Shown here: positions 34,617-43,537 of the stretch, piece by piece
Layout: each line of letters begins with the position of its first letter
Numbering within the stretch: position 1 is the stretch's first letter
NCBI RefSeq assembly: GCF_017161445.1
Contig: NZ_CP071060.1
Location: 4,030,001-4,094,000, forward strand
Direction of reading: 5' to 3'
DNA length: 64,000 nt
Source: Niveibacterium microcysteis
GTDB taxonomy: Bacteria > Pseudomonadota > Gammaproteobacteria > Burkholderiales > Rhodocyclaceae
Notes under the pieces: model-generated
Database searches by the model: none
Seen by the model: the letters and a program-made list of their open reading frames with translations, nothing else
Told to the model about the DNA's origin: nothing
Program-made: the position numbers and the translations under genes

Positions 34617-35042
34617 GGGTAGCGAAACCGTTAGCGGAGTGGATGCCCGACAACTCAGGGCTCCATAAATGGGATCAACAATACGCAGCACGGAAACAGA
34701 ACCGGCTGCCTTTGCAGGCATAAAAGCTTAGCGCCGCCGCCAAGCCAATCCATCAAAGACGTATTCCCCTGTGCGGCATGGTGCACATTCGGCCTTAAGC
34801 GTTACGGCAATTCCGCTGAGTGTGTTTTGGAATCACGATGGCGAGTCGTGGCGTTCGCTCACGCTGAACTGCCGTCGATCGAACGCCCGCCGAACGTCCA
34901 CAAGAGGCCCCATTCAACGAGTGGAGCGCTCGGCCCCTCTGGCTGACCGCGCGCAAACCCGCTTTAGGCGCGGCTTGTTCACCTAGGTTGGCGCTTCCAG
35001 AATGAAAGCGAAGCCTCGCTTTGGGGGAATGAGGGCAGAGCC
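34617..35042. other. 426-bp non-coding region with hairpin
   Basis: No supported gene; the small frames here lack ribosome-binding sites or family features. It has AT-richer stretches (for example AAATGGGATCAACAATACG near 34667). A hairpin AAAGCGA-AGCC-TCGCTTT lies at 35005-35022, just before the lipoprotein gene. It must contain the promoters of the S9 peptidase and of the divergent MalM-like gene. Confidence 0.6.
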
Positions 35043-36785
35043 GTGTGGCGCGGTGTGTGGGCGATGGTGATCGTGGGCCTGGCGGGTTGCGCTTCGGTCG
35101 ATATCCGGCCGGGCAGCGACGGCGGTACCTTGTTCGAGACCCATGCCCGCGTCCCTGCCGAACTGACTGCGGCGCTGGCGGCAGCCCCTGACTGCTGCGC
35201 CTCACTCGCCAAGCTGACTTACGCGACGCTCGCAGAGGCCGGCACACAGTCGCTGACGATCAGCCCCGCATCCCCCGCCCATGCCTTCGATAGCGGCAAG
35301 AGCTTCTTCGCCGCGTTTCGTATCGCCGAACTCAAACGCCCGGCCGAGATCGTGGTCGCGAGCCAACGCAGTGCGGAGCCGGGCTCAATGCTGCAGCGCT
35401 GGCCGGACTTTCGCATGCTCGCGTTCGAACCCACGCTGCTGGTGCTTGACGCACAATTCCAGATCCGCCGCCGCATCACCGCCGCCGCACCCGACGGCGC
35501 CTGCGCCACGCAAGCCCTGGCCGATGTGTTCGCGGCGCGGTTGGATCTCATTGAGCCACCCGATGACGCCGCCTATCTGATCGTGCTCACCACCGCCGAC
35601 GCGCTGGCGCGCGACGGGCAACAGGTGTGCGGCGTGGTGCGGCACGGTTTGAGCCCGGTCGGCACCCTGCGCGTTGACGTGGGCCGCATCGAGATCGACG
35701 AGCGCCAACTGCGTTTCCGCGTGCCGGTGAGCTGGCATCCGGGCTTGCGTGATGCCGGCGCACTCAGCTTGTTGGGCAGCCTGGTCGACGAGAGCGGCTG
35801 GCTGTGGTTGGGCGAGAAGCATCTCTACTTCCTGACCCGTCATGGCGACGTGCTACGCCCGCAACTGAGCCTGCCCTACACCGCATTGCGGCTGGCACGC
35901 AGCGATGCGACGCAGTATCCGGCCATGCTGGTGCTGGCCACTGAGGAGGCCGGCAAGCTGCGCTTCGAGGGCTTCAGCGCCGCACCGGCGGCGCGCGATG
36001 CGCTGACAACGGCTGCGGCCTGGTTGGGCGATCAGGTGCCGCTTGGGCGCATTGACGAATCGGTCGCCATCAGCGTGGCAGATACGTTGCCGGTGATTTC
36101 GGTGGAGCCGGGTTCAAGCGGATTCCTCTCGCGCCTGAGCGATGCGGCACTGGTCGGCGGAAGTCTGGTCGCCTTGCCGTGTGCGTTGTGCCAGACCGGC
36201 GCCTGCACGCCGGAGATGCTGCTGTCCTGCGCGGCCTTGTTCTCGACCGGCGCGGTTGCAGGCGGCGTAGTCGCGAGCGGCCAGGAATTGCTCGCGCGTG
36301 CGCAAGGGCGTAGCCAGGGGCCGGCCGAAGTGCCGACGCACGCTGCGATCACATTGCACAAAACGCCGGCGCTGGACGCCGCATCCCTGCGCGCCTGTCT
36401 ACAAGCCGCACTGTCTCAGGGCGAGGCGGCACCCTGGCGTGACCAGGGCATCACTGGCCATCCGCAATTGAAAGCCTCGGCCGCACCGGCGGCACCGGCG
36501 CTGCAACTCGCACTCGAAGGCATCGCTTTCGTGCCCGAAGGGGCGCAGCCGACCAACTTGGATGAGCTACCGGTGCGCCTGCACCTGCGCGGCCACTGGG
36601 ACTGGGTCCGCGCAGGTGACGCGTTAGCGCAGCGACTGCCGCTCGCCTGGCAGAGCGAGCTGCACCCATTGCGCACCTGGCTCGGCGACACCCCACCGGT
36701 GCTGCGCGACACGCTGGACGCGGCCTGCCGCGAAATTGCCGCACAGAGCCTCGCGACCGCAGAGGCGCAGTGGCGGCGGCACTGA
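35043..36785 (+). CDS. Lipoprotein with MalM-like N-terminal region, function unknown
   Basis: 580 residues. GTG start, then a lipobox (VIVGLAGCAS). The first 130 residues (CCASLAKLTYATL, SFFAAFRIAELKRPAEIVVA, FEPTLLVLDAQFQIRR) resemble MalM, the periplasmic maltose-operon protein, suggesting a surface-exposed sugar-associated fold. The rest (about 150-580) shows no family I recognise; residues 370-430 hold several Cys in CALCQTGACTPEMLLSC. The start GTG at 35043 is chosen for the signal sequence. No transport genes adjoin. Confidence 0.65.
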   Translation: MWRGVWAMVIVGLAGCASVDIRPGSDGGTLFETHARVPAELTAALAAAPDCCASLAKLTYATLAEAGTQSLTISPASPAHAFDSGKSFFAAFRIAELKRPAEIVVASQRSAEPGSMLQRWPDFRMLAFEPTLLVLDAQFQIRRRITAAAPDGACATQALADVFAARLDLIEPPDDAAYLIVLTTADALARDGQQVCGVVRHGLSPVGTLRVDVGRIEIDERQLRFRVPVSWHPGLRDAGALSLLGSLVDESGWLWLGEKHLYFLTRHGDVLRPQLSLPYTALRLARSDATQYPAMLVLATEEAGKLRFEGFSAAPAARDALTTAAAWLGDQVPLGRIDESVAISVADTLPVISVEPGSSGFLSRLSDAALVGGSLVALPCALCQTGACTPEMLLSCAALFSTGAVAGGVVASGQELLARAQGRSQGPAEVPTHAAITLHKTPALDAASLRACLQAALSQGEAAPWRDQGITGHPQLKASAAPAAPALQLALEGIAFVPEGAQPTNLDELPVRLHLRGHWDWVRAGDALAQRLPLAWQSELHPLRTWLGDTPPVLRDTLDAACREIAAQSLATAEAQWRRH

Positions 36786-36797
36786 CGCTGCAGCCGA

Positions 36798-37496
36798 TCA
36801 GGCGGGAATCGTCAGCCCGCGCGCCACCGCCGGACGCGCCAGGAAGGCATCCAGCACGCGGCGCACGTTGGGGAAGCGTTCGAACTCGACCAGCTCGCCG
36901 GCACCGTAGAAGCCGATCAGGTTGCGCACCCAGGGCAGGATCGCGATATCGGCGATCGTGTATTGGTCGCCCGTTACCCAGTCGCGCCCGGCGAGGCGCT
37001 CGTCGAGCACCTTGAGCAGGCGTTTCGATTCGGCGACGTAGCGGTCGCGCGGGCGTTTGTCCTCGTAATCTTTGCCGGCGAATTTGTGGAAGAAGCCGAG
37101 CTGGCCGAACATCGGGCCGATGCCACCCATCTGGAACATCAGCCACTGCAGCGTCTCGTAGCGTGCGGCCAGATCATCCGGCATCAGCTGGCCCGACTTC
37201 GCCGCGAGGTAGATCAAAATCGCTCCGGACTCGAACAGCGCCAGCGGCTTACCGCCAGGGCCGTCCGGGTCGAGGATCGCCGGGATCTTGTTGTTCGGAT
37301 TCAGCGACAGGAACTCCGGCGACATCTGGTCGTTCGTCTCGAAGCTCACTTTGTGCGCCTCGTACGGCAGGCCGGTCTCTTCCAGCGCAATCGAGACCTT
37401 CACGCCATTGGGCGTTGCCAGCGAATAGAGCTGGATGCGTTCCGGATGCTGCGCGGGCCATTTGCGGGTGATGGCGAACTGGCTGAGGTCGTTCAT
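36798..37496 (-). CDS. Glutathione S-transferase (Ure2p/YghU-like)
   Basis: 232 residues. A thioredoxin-like N-terminal half with IQLYSLATPNGVKVSIALEE and NNKIPAILDPDGP, ESGAILIYLA, then a helical C-terminal half with WVTGDQYTIADIAILPWV. The TPNGxK and NxKIPxI patterns mark the YfcG/YghU nu-class, which often have disulphide reductase activity with glutathione. The start at 37496 has AAGGA upstream with proper spacing; the longer frame is not supported. It sits divergent from the YciI/ECF module. Confidence 0.9.
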   Translation of the reverse strand: MNDLSQFAITRKWPAQHPERIQLYSLATPNGVKVSIALEETGLPYEAHKVSFETNDQMSPEFLSLNPNNKIPAILDPDGPGGKPLALFESGAILIYLAAKSGQLMPDDLAARYETLQWLMFQMGGIGPMFGQLGFFHKFAGKDYEDKRPRDRYVAESKRLLKVLDERLAGRDWVTGDQYTIADIAILPWVRNLIGFYGAGELVEFERFPNVRRVLDAFLARPAVARGLTIPA

Positions 37497-37580
37497 GGGC
37501 ATTCCTTGAAGCGGGTATCGAGACATCCGAGTTTGCCATGGGCGAGGACACCCTTGCAGGGTGAGGATGTCGGCAGCGGG

Positions 37581-37609
37581 TGTCGATTTCGTGACCGCTC
37601 GCGCGTCGT
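37581..37609 (+). promoter_or_regulatory. Candidate ECF42-type promoter P1
   Basis: TGTCGA (37581-37586), 17-bp spacer, CGTCGT (37604-37609), 47 bp before the first YciI/DGPF gene. A nearly identical arrangement stands at 38082-38110 before the VOC gene. From memory, ECF42 sigma factors use a TGTCGA -35 element and a CG(A/T)C -10 element; the repeat within one cassette is the strongest evidence here. Confidence 0.7.
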
Positions 37610-37655
37610 ACGGATGTACCCGGCGCGCCGTGCCGGGATCTAACCGGAGCCCACC

Positions 37656-38072
37656 ATGCGATACCTCATCCTCGTCAAAGCCTCCCGCGACTCCGAGAAC
37701 GGCGCAATGCCGGACGAATCGCTGATCGCGCAAATGGCCGCCTTCCACGAAGACCTCGCACGCGCCGGCGCGTTGCTCGATGCCTCGGGCCTGTACCCAA
37801 GCGCCGAAGGCTGGCGCGTGCGCTACGGCGAAGCCGGCAGCGAACTGCTCGTCGGCCCCTTCGCGCCAGCCGAATCACTGATTGCCGGCTATACCTTGAT
37901 TCAGGCCCGCAGCCGCGAAGAGGCGCTTGAATGGACGCGCCGCTTCCCGAACCCGGCAGGCGGGAGCCGCCCCGCGGAAATTGAAGTACGCCCGCTGATG
38001 GGCCTTGAAGCCTTTCCGCCCTCCGATGCGCTGTCCCGTTTCGAAGCGCTTGGCATCGGCAGCAAGAATTGA
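37656..38072 (+). CDS. YciI/DGPF-family protein
   Basis: 138 residues: MRYLILVKASRDSENGAMPD, then LLVGPFAPAESLIAGYTLIQ (the DGPF-like GPF), and WTRRFPN near the C-terminus. The family is an alpha-beta barrel enzyme-like fold of unknown substrate; ECF42 genes are typically linked to DGPF genes. It is 84 bp before the VOC gene, with a second candidate promoter in between. The start has GGAG upstream. Confidence 0.88.
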   Translation: MRYLILVKASRDSENGAMPDESLIAQMAAFHEDLARAGALLDASGLYPSAEGWRVRYGEAGSELLVGPFAPAESLIAGYTLIQARSREEALEWTRRFPNPAGGSRPAEIEVRPLMGLEAFPPSDALSRFEALGIGSKN

Positions 38073-38081
38073 GCAGCAGGA

Positions 38082-38110
38082 TGTCGAATTACGCGATGCT
38101 CGCGCGTCGT
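38082..38110 (+). promoter_or_regulatory. Candidate ECF42-type promoter P2
   Basis: TGTCGA (38082-38087), 17-bp spacer, CGTCGT (38105-38110). The spacer ends in GCTCGCG as in P1, so about 23 of the 29 positions agree between the two sites. It lies between the first YciI gene and the VOC gene, giving the VOC-YciI-sigma part its own start. Confidence 0.7.
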
Positions 38111-38160
38111 GCAGAAGGAGCCGCTCGTGCTCCCACCCAACCCCAGGCAAGGAGAGCCCC

Positions 38161-38646
38161 ATGAACACCCCTCACACTGCAGTGCAAAAGATCCCCGCAG
38201 GCATGCACAGCCTCACGCCGCATCTGGTTTGCCGTAATGCGTCCGAGGCGATCGCCTTCTACGAACGCGCGTTTGGCGCCGTGACGCTCGGACGCCTGCC
38301 GGGCCCGGACGGCAAGCTGATGCACGCCATGCTGAAGATCGGCGACTCGGCGCTGATGCTCAACGACGAATTCCCGGATTTTGGCGCAGTCGGGCCACAA
38401 GCCGGCACCGTATCGCCAGTGACGATCCATCTGTTCGTCGAAGACGTCGATGCCACCTTTGCGCGTGCCATCGAAGCCGGCGCACGAGTCACGCTTCCGG
38501 TGGCCGACATGTTCTGGGGGGATCGCTATGGCAAGCTGGTGGATCCGTTCGGCCACCAGTGGTCGGTCGCAACGCATATCCGCGACCTGACCCCCGAACA
38601 GATCGCGGCCGCAATGCCCCAGGGCTGCCCGGACGCCACCGCCTGA
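38161..38646 (+). CDS. VOC (glyoxalase/bleomycin-resistance-like) protein, PhnB type
   Basis: 161 residues: LTPHLVCRNASEAIAFYERA, MLKIGDSALMLNDEFPDFG, HLFVEDVDATFARAIEAGA, FWGDRYGKLVDPFGHQWSVA. This is the PhnB-like member of the VOC fold; enzyme function is unknown in such clusters. Good AAGGAG upstream. It sits between the two YciI genes in the cassette led by P1 and P2. Confidence 0.88.
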   Translation: MNTPHTAVQKIPAGMHSLTPHLVCRNASEAIAFYERAFGAVTLGRLPGPDGKLMHAMLKIGDSALMLNDEFPDFGAVGPQAGTVSPVTIHLFVEDVDATFARAIEAGARVTLPVADMFWGDRYGKLVDPFGHQWSVATHIRDLTPEQIAAAMPQGCPDATA

Positions 38647-38657
38647 GGCGACGAACG

Positions 38658-39014
38658 ATGAGCTACCTATTGATGATTGTGGAGAAGCGCGGTGCGCGCG
38701 CCGCCAACTCGCCCGAGCGCGCGCGTGAGCTCTACGACAGCATGATGGCCTACGCCGATACGCTGCAACGCGAAGGCGTGCTGCGTGCCGCGCAATCGCT
38801 GCGCATCGACGACCACGCGGTGCGGATCAGCGCCGCCGAGGGCGAGCTTCAGGTGCGCGACGGCCCCTTCGCTGAAGCCAAGGAAATGGTGGGCGGCTTC
38901 TTCTGGCTCGACGTCGCGGATCGCGAGGCGGCGATCGCCATCGCCCACCGCTGCCCGGCGGTGAACTGGGCCACCGTGGAGGTACGCGAATGTGCGCCCT
39001 GCAATGCGGACTGA
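38658..39014 (+). CDS. YciI/DGPF-family protein, second paralogue
   Basis: 118 residues: MSYLLMIVEKRGARAANSPE, LRIDDHAVRISAAEGELQVR, DGPFAEAKEMVGGFFWLDV. The DGPF signature (DGPFAEAKE) is intact, which the first paralogue lacks. Typical partner of ECF42 sigma factors. It starts 11 bp after the VOC stop. Confidence 0.9.
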   Translation: MSYLLMIVEKRGARAANSPERARELYDSMMAYADTLQREGVLRAAQSLRIDDHAVRISAAEGELQVRDGPFAEAKEMVGGFFWLDVADREAAIAIAHRCPAVNWATVEVRECAPCNAD

Positions 39015-39051
39015 GCCCGGCTCGCGCCGCGCACCCACCGTAGGCAAGCAC

Positions 39052-39219
39052 ATGCGCCCTGTCACCGTACTGCTCGTCATTGCCACGCTCGCCGCGCTGA
39101 TTGCCGCATTGCTGGCCCATGCGGCCTCACACCGCGGCGCCTTCAGCGTCGAGCGGGCCGCGCGGATCTCCGAAGATGCGGCGGCCGGCAGTGGCGCAGT
39201 GCGCGCAGAGCGGGTGTAG
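39052..39219 (+). CDS. Possible small membrane protein in the ECF module
   Basis: 55 residues beginning MRPVTVLLVIATLAALIAAL, a single hydrophobic helix followed by a polar tail ending AVRAERV. Weak ribosome-binding signal. It sits between the DGPF gene and the sigma factor (6 bp before it) and could be a tiny membrane partner or a non-functional frame; I recognise no family. Confidence 0.4.
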   Translation: MRPVTVLLVIATLAALIAALLAHAASHRGAFSVERAARISEDAAAGSGAVRAERV

Positions 39220-39225
39220 CCGCCC

Positions 39226-40512
39226 ATGGCCGAGCACGACGCGCACCGCGCCATCGCGGCGATCTGGCACATCGAAGCCGCCAGCGTGATCGGTGCGGTG
39301 GCGCGCATCGTGCGCGATGTCGGCCTGGCCGAGGAATTCGCGCAGGATGCGCTCGTCGCCGCGCTGGAGCACTGGCCACAGGCCGGCATCCCGGACAAGC
39401 CCGGCGCCTGGCTGACGACAGCGGCAAAGCGCCGCGCGCTGGATCACCTGCGTCATGAGCAGATTGCCGCCGGAAAGGCCGAAGACGTGGCGCGCGAACT
39501 GGACTTTCAGCATGCCGTCGCGAGCGACGAAGCCGACGCAGCGCGCGAGGCCAAGCTCGATGATGCGCTGCGCGGCGGCGTGGGCGACGATGTGCTGCGC
39601 CTGATCTTCACCGCGTGCCACCCGGTGTTGCCGCCCGAGGCGCGCTGTGCGCTCACGCTACGCGTGATGGGCGGCCTCAGCACGGATGAAATCGCCCGCG
39701 CCTACCTCAAGCCGGAAGCGACGATTGCACAGCGCATCGTGCGCGCCAAACGCAGCCTTGCGGCGGCCCGCGTGCCCTTCGAAGTGCCGCGCGGCGAGGC
39801 GCTGGCGGGCCGCCTCGCGTCGGTGCTGGAAGTGATCTACCTGATCTTCAACGAGGGCTATGCCGCCACCTCGGGCAGCGACTGGATGCGCCCTGCGCTG
39901 AGCGAAGAGGCTCTGCGCCTGGGGCGCGTGCTTGCAGGGCTGATGCCGGACGAGCCTGAAGTCTTCGGCCTCGTCGCGCTGATGGAGATCCAGGCCTCGC
40001 GCTTTGCTGCACGGCTATCAGCCTCCGGCGAACCGATCCTGCTGCAGGATCAGGATCGCAGCCGCTGGGATGCCTTGCTGATCCGGCGCGGCCTGCTTGC
40101 TTTGGCCCACGCCGAAGCGCTGCAGCCAAACGCCGGGCCCTACACCCTGCAGGCGGCGATCGCTGCCTGCCATGCGCGCGCCGCACGCGTCGAGGACACG
40201 GACTGGGCGCGCATCGTCAGCCTCTACGACACCCTGGCACAGCGCAATCCGTCGCCGGTGGTCGCACTCAACCGCGCGGTGGCGTTTTCGATGGCGTACG
40301 GCCCGGCCGACGCACTGCCGCTGGTCGACGCACTGCAGGCCGACCCGGCATTGCAGGCCTATCACCTGCTGCCGGCGGTGCGCGGTGATCTGCTCGAACG
40401 GCTCGGCCGCCTGGCCGAGGCCGCCGCCGCGTTCGAACACGCCGCGAGCCTCGCACGCAACCAGCGCGAGCGCAGACTGCTGCAGGCCCGCGCCGCGCGC
40501 TGTCGCGGCTAG
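39226..40512 (+). CDS. ECF sigma factor with C-terminal extension (ECF42 type)
   Basis: 428 residues. Sigma region 2 (VARIVRDVGLAEEFAQDALV, then ALEHWP) and region 4 (LRVMGGLSTDEIARAYLKPE, RIVRAKRSL) occupy about the first 185 residues. A C-terminal extension of about 240 residues with LASVLEVIYLIFNEGYAATS and helical TPR-like repeats follows. This length and the DGPF neighbours are diagnostic of ECF42, which regulates its own linked DGPF genes. No anti-sigma factor is next to it; the extension is thought to control activity. It ends the cassette. Confidence 0.9.
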   Translation: MAEHDAHRAIAAIWHIEAASVIGAVARIVRDVGLAEEFAQDALVAALEHWPQAGIPDKPGAWLTTAAKRRALDHLRHEQIAAGKAEDVARELDFQHAVASDEADAAREAKLDDALRGGVGDDVLRLIFTACHPVLPPEARCALTLRVMGGLSTDEIARAYLKPEATIAQRIVRAKRSLAAARVPFEVPRGEALAGRLASVLEVIYLIFNEGYAATSGSDWMRPALSEEALRLGRVLAGLMPDEPEVFGLVALMEIQASRFAARLSASGEPILLQDQDRSRWDALLIRRGLLALAHAEALQPNAGPYTLQAAIAACHARAARVEDTDWARIVSLYDTLAQRNPSPVVALNRAVAFSMAYGPADALPLVDALQADPALQAYHLLPAVRGDLLERLGRLAEAAAAFEHAASLARNQRERRLLQARAARCRG

Positions 40513-40625
40513 TTCCGGCCTCGGCGCGGTCGCGCCTGTCATCTTGTCGTAACCCGCGCGACAGTTTTACTGTCATCTGCGCAGCCTACCCTCCGCGTTC
40601 CGTTTCATCTCTGGAGCTTTGCGCA

Positions 40626-42059
40626 ATGCGCTTCCACACCCTCACGCTGTCGCTGCTTGCCGCCGCCACCCTGGCGGCCTGCGGTGGCAAGGACAGCACA
40701 CCACCGGAACCGCCGGTGGTCGCGAAACCGACGCCGACCAACGTCATCTTCTTCCTCGGCGACGGCATGGGCATCGCCACGACCACCGCCGCGCGCATCT
40801 ATTCGGTGGGCGAAGACGGCGAGCTGACGATGGACACGCTGCCCGAAACCGGCTTCGTGAAGACCTTCTCGAACGATGCGCAGGTCACCGACTCCGCGCC
40901 GTCGATGTCGGCCTACATGACCGGCGTGAAGATGAACAACGAAGTCATCTCGATGTCGACCGACACCGTGGCGAAGAGCCCGAATGCGGACTTCACCAGC
41001 AACTGCGGCACCGCCAACGGCACGCCGGTTACCACGCTGCTTGAGCTCGCCAAGGCGGCTGGCCGCGGCACCGGTGTCGTAACCACCACCCGCGTCACGC
41101 ATGCCACGCCGGCTGCGACCTACGCGCATGTTTGCCACCGCGACGCGGAAGCGGATATCGCCGCCGCGATGGTGCCGGCTGGCAAGGGCTACAACACCAA
41201 GCTGGCGGACGGCATCGATGTGGTGCTGGGCGGCGGCAAGCAGTTCTTCCTGACCACCGACGCTGGCGGCAAGCGCGCCGACAAGCGTGACCTGACGGCC
41301 GAGCTGAAGACCGCGGGCTACACCGTCGCCACCGACCGCGCCGGCTTCGACGCGATCGACGCGACCAAGGCCGGCAAGTTCGTCGGCCTCTTCACCTCCA
41401 GCCACATGAGCTACGACCTTGACCGCGATCCGGTCAAGGAACCGAGCCTCGCGGAGATGACGGTCAAGGCGATCCAGCGCCTGAAGCAGAACGAGAAGGG
41501 CTTCTTCCTGATGGTGGAAGGCGGCCGTATCGACCATGCGCTGCACGAGACCACCGCGAAGAAGGCGCTGCAGGACACGATCGCCTTCGACAACGCGATC
41601 AAGGCCGCGCTGGACGAGATGAAGAAGACCGACCCGACGCTGAAGAACACGCTGGTCGTCGTCACCGCCGACCATGACCACACCCTGGTGCTCAACGGCT
41701 ACGCCAAGCGCACCGGCAAGACCAGCGCCGGCAACCCCGGCGTGCTGGGCCTGCTGCGCAACTACAGCGACGGCAGCGTGGCCAAGGATGCCGACGGCAA
41801 GCCCTTCACGATCATCGGCTTCGGCAACGGCGAGAACCGCCCGGCGGGCAATCGTTCGACCTTCACCGACCTGACCGACGACGTCGTGTTCGCCAGCACC
41901 TACCACCAGGAAGCGGCGGTGCGCATGGGCGCGGGCTCTGAAACCCACGGCGGCACCGATGTGTTCATCGGCGCGACCGGCAAGAGCGCAGAGAGCTTCG
42001 GCGGCTTCGTCGAAAACACCGCCGTGTTCGGCCTCGTCAAAGCGGCGGCCGGCCTGTGA
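40626..42059 (+). CDS. Alkaline phosphatase lipoprotein (PhoA family)
   Basis: 477 residues. A lipoprotein signal (lipobox TLAACG) is followed by the alkaline phosphatase core: NVIFFLGDGMG (metal Asp), TDSAPSMSAYMTGVK (Ser nucleophile), MVEGGRIDHALHE, DHDHTLVLNGY, and ETHGGTDVFIGATG (metal ligands). It hydrolyses phosphomonoesters in the periplasm or at the surface and depends on zinc and magnesium. It lies 29 bp ahead of a second, closely related copy. CTGTCAT occurs at 40536 and 40570 upstream; these may be remnants of a Pho box, but the spacing does not fit the classical 11-bp repeat. Confidence 0.9.
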   Translation: MRFHTLTLSLLAAATLAACGGKDSTPPEPPVVAKPTPTNVIFFLGDGMGIATTTAARIYSVGEDGELTMDTLPETGFVKTFSNDAQVTDSAPSMSAYMTGVKMNNEVISMSTDTVAKSPNADFTSNCGTANGTPVTTLLELAKAAGRGTGVVTTTRVTHATPAATYAHVCHRDAEADIAAAMVPAGKGYNTKLADGIDVVLGGGKQFFLTTDAGGKRADKRDLTAELKTAGYTVATDRAGFDAIDATKAGKFVGLFTSSHMSYDLDRDPVKEPSLAEMTVKAIQRLKQNEKGFFLMVEGGRIDHALHETTAKKALQDTIAFDNAIKAALDEMKKTDPTLKNTLVVVTADHDHTLVLNGYAKRTGKTSAGNPGVLGLLRNYSDGSVAKDADGKPFTIIGFGNGENRPAGNRSTFTDLTDDVVFASTYHQEAAVRMGAGSETHGGTDVFIGATGKSAESFGGFVENTAVFGLVKAAAGL

Positions 42060-42088
42060 CCGCCCCAGCATCACCGCAAGGATTCAAC

Positions 42089-43465
42089 ATGATCAAGAAA
42101 ACCCTGATCGCCGCGCTGCTGTGTGCAGCCGGCACCGTGCATGCGGCCGGCGAGGCGAAGAACGTGATCTTCTTCCTCGGCGACGGCATGGGCCCGACCA
42201 CCGTCACCGCAGCCCGCATCTACAAGTACGGCGAAACCGGTGCGCTGAACATGGAAAGCCTGCGCCGCACCGCGCGCATCAAGACCTTCTCCAACGACGC
42301 GCAGACGACCGACTCGGCGCCGTCGATGTCGGCCTACATGACCGGCGTGAAGATGAACAACGAAGTGCTGTCGATGAGCAGCGACACCGTCGCCAAGGCA
42401 CCGGCCGCCGACGGCAGCAGCACCTGCCCCGCAACCGGCAACGGCACGCCGGCCACGACACTGCTGGAACTGTCCAAGGCCGCCGGCAAGGCTGTTGGCG
42501 CCGTGACGACGACCCGCGTGACGCACGCCACGCCAGCCGCCACGTACGCCCACATCTGCCACCGCGACGCCGAGAACGACATCGCGGCGCAAGCGGTGCC
42601 GGGCGGCGTCGGCTACAACGCGGCGCTGAAGGATGGCCTCGACGTGCTGATGGGTGGCGGCCGCCGCCATTTCCTGCCAAAGGCCAATGGTGGCAAGCGT
42701 ATCGATGGTCGTGACCTCGTCACCGAGTTCAAGACCGCCGGCTACACCTACGCCGACACCGGCACCGCGCTTGCCGCGATCGACGCCGGCAAGACCAGCA
42801 AGCTGGTCGGCCTCTTCCACATGGACCACGTCGATTACGAACTGGACCGCGTGAAGAAGAACCTCGACCAGCCGAGCCTCGCGACGATGACGACCAAGGC
42901 CATCGACGTGCTCGCCAAGAACCAGAAGGGCTTCTTCCTGATGGTGGAAGGCGGTCGTATCGACCACGCACTGCACGGCACTAACGCCAAGCGCGCGCTG
43001 GAAGACGCGGTAGCCTTCGACGATGCGATCAAGGCCGCGCTCGACGCCATGCAGGCGAAGGATCCGGGCCTGAAGAACACGCTGATCGTCGTGACCGCTG
43101 ACCACGACCACACGATGACGATCAACGGCTATTCGAAGCGTGGCAACCCGATCCTCGACATCTCGCGTTCGTACAAGGACAACACGCCGAACCTGGATGC
43201 CGACGGCAACACCTACACCACGCTGGTGTTCGGCAACGGCCCGACGCGCAAGGATGTGCGCACCAGCATCGTGTCCGGCGCGGCCGACGCGACGCAGGCG
43301 CTGCACGACGACTATCTGCAGGAAACCGGCGTGCGCATGGGTTCCGAAACCCACGGCGGCGGCGACGTGATGCTGATGTCCACCGGTGCCGGCAATGCGG
43401 GCTTCAAGGGCACGATGGACAACACCAAGGTGTTTGGCCTGGTGCGCAGCGCGCTGGGGCTCTGA
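42089..43465 (+). CDS. Alkaline phosphatase, periplasmic (second tandem copy)
   Basis: 458 residues. A cleavable signal peptide (MIKKTLIAALLCAAGTVHAA) replaces the lipobox of the first copy. The catalytic motifs are the same: FFLGDGMGPTTVTAARIY, TDSAPSMSAYMTGVK, FLMVEGGRIDHALHGTNAKR, ADHDHTMTINGYSK and ETHGGGDVMLMSTG. It is clearly a duplicate of the preceding gene; one is lipid-anchored and one soluble. The upstream frame (42056) is not used; start at 42089 after AAGGA. Confidence 0.9.
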   Translation: MIKKTLIAALLCAAGTVHAAGEAKNVIFFLGDGMGPTTVTAARIYKYGETGALNMESLRRTARIKTFSNDAQTTDSAPSMSAYMTGVKMNNEVLSMSSDTVAKAPAADGSSTCPATGNGTPATTLLELSKAAGKAVGAVTTTRVTHATPAATYAHICHRDAENDIAAQAVPGGVGYNAALKDGLDVLMGGGRRHFLPKANGGKRIDGRDLVTEFKTAGYTYADTGTALAAIDAGKTSKLVGLFHMDHVDYELDRVKKNLDQPSLATMTTKAIDVLAKNQKGFFLMVEGGRIDHALHGTNAKRALEDAVAFDDAIKAALDAMQAKDPGLKNTLIVVTADHDHTMTINGYSKRGNPILDISRSYKDNTPNLDADGNTYTTLVFGNGPTRKDVRTSIVSGAADATQALHDDYLQETGVRMGSETHGGGDVMLMSTGAGNAGFKGTMDNTKVFGLVRSALGL

Positions 43466-43508
43466 TCGCGTAGTCCGGCCGACCACGCGGCCGCGCCTGT
43501 CAGCGTTG

Positions 43509-43537
43509 CAGCAACAGACCTCCTCTCCCTGTTGCTG
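43509..43537. repeat. Inverted repeat after the phosphatases
   Basis: CAGCAACAG (43509-43517) pairs with CTGTTGCTG (43529-43537) across 11 bases. No T-run follows, so it may be an mRNA-stabilising or attenuating hairpin rather than a terminator. Confidence 0.5.

Noticed and set aside
40530..40580. Pho box before the alkaline phosphatases
   Set aside because: CTGTCAT is seen twice (40536, 40570) but 34 bp apart with poor intervening repeats; not the 11-bp-phased pattern needed.
40605..43486. Long minus-strand frames opposite both alkaline phosphatases
   Set aside because: Two similar antisense shadows arise because the genes are duplicates; no ribosome-binding sites or motifs.
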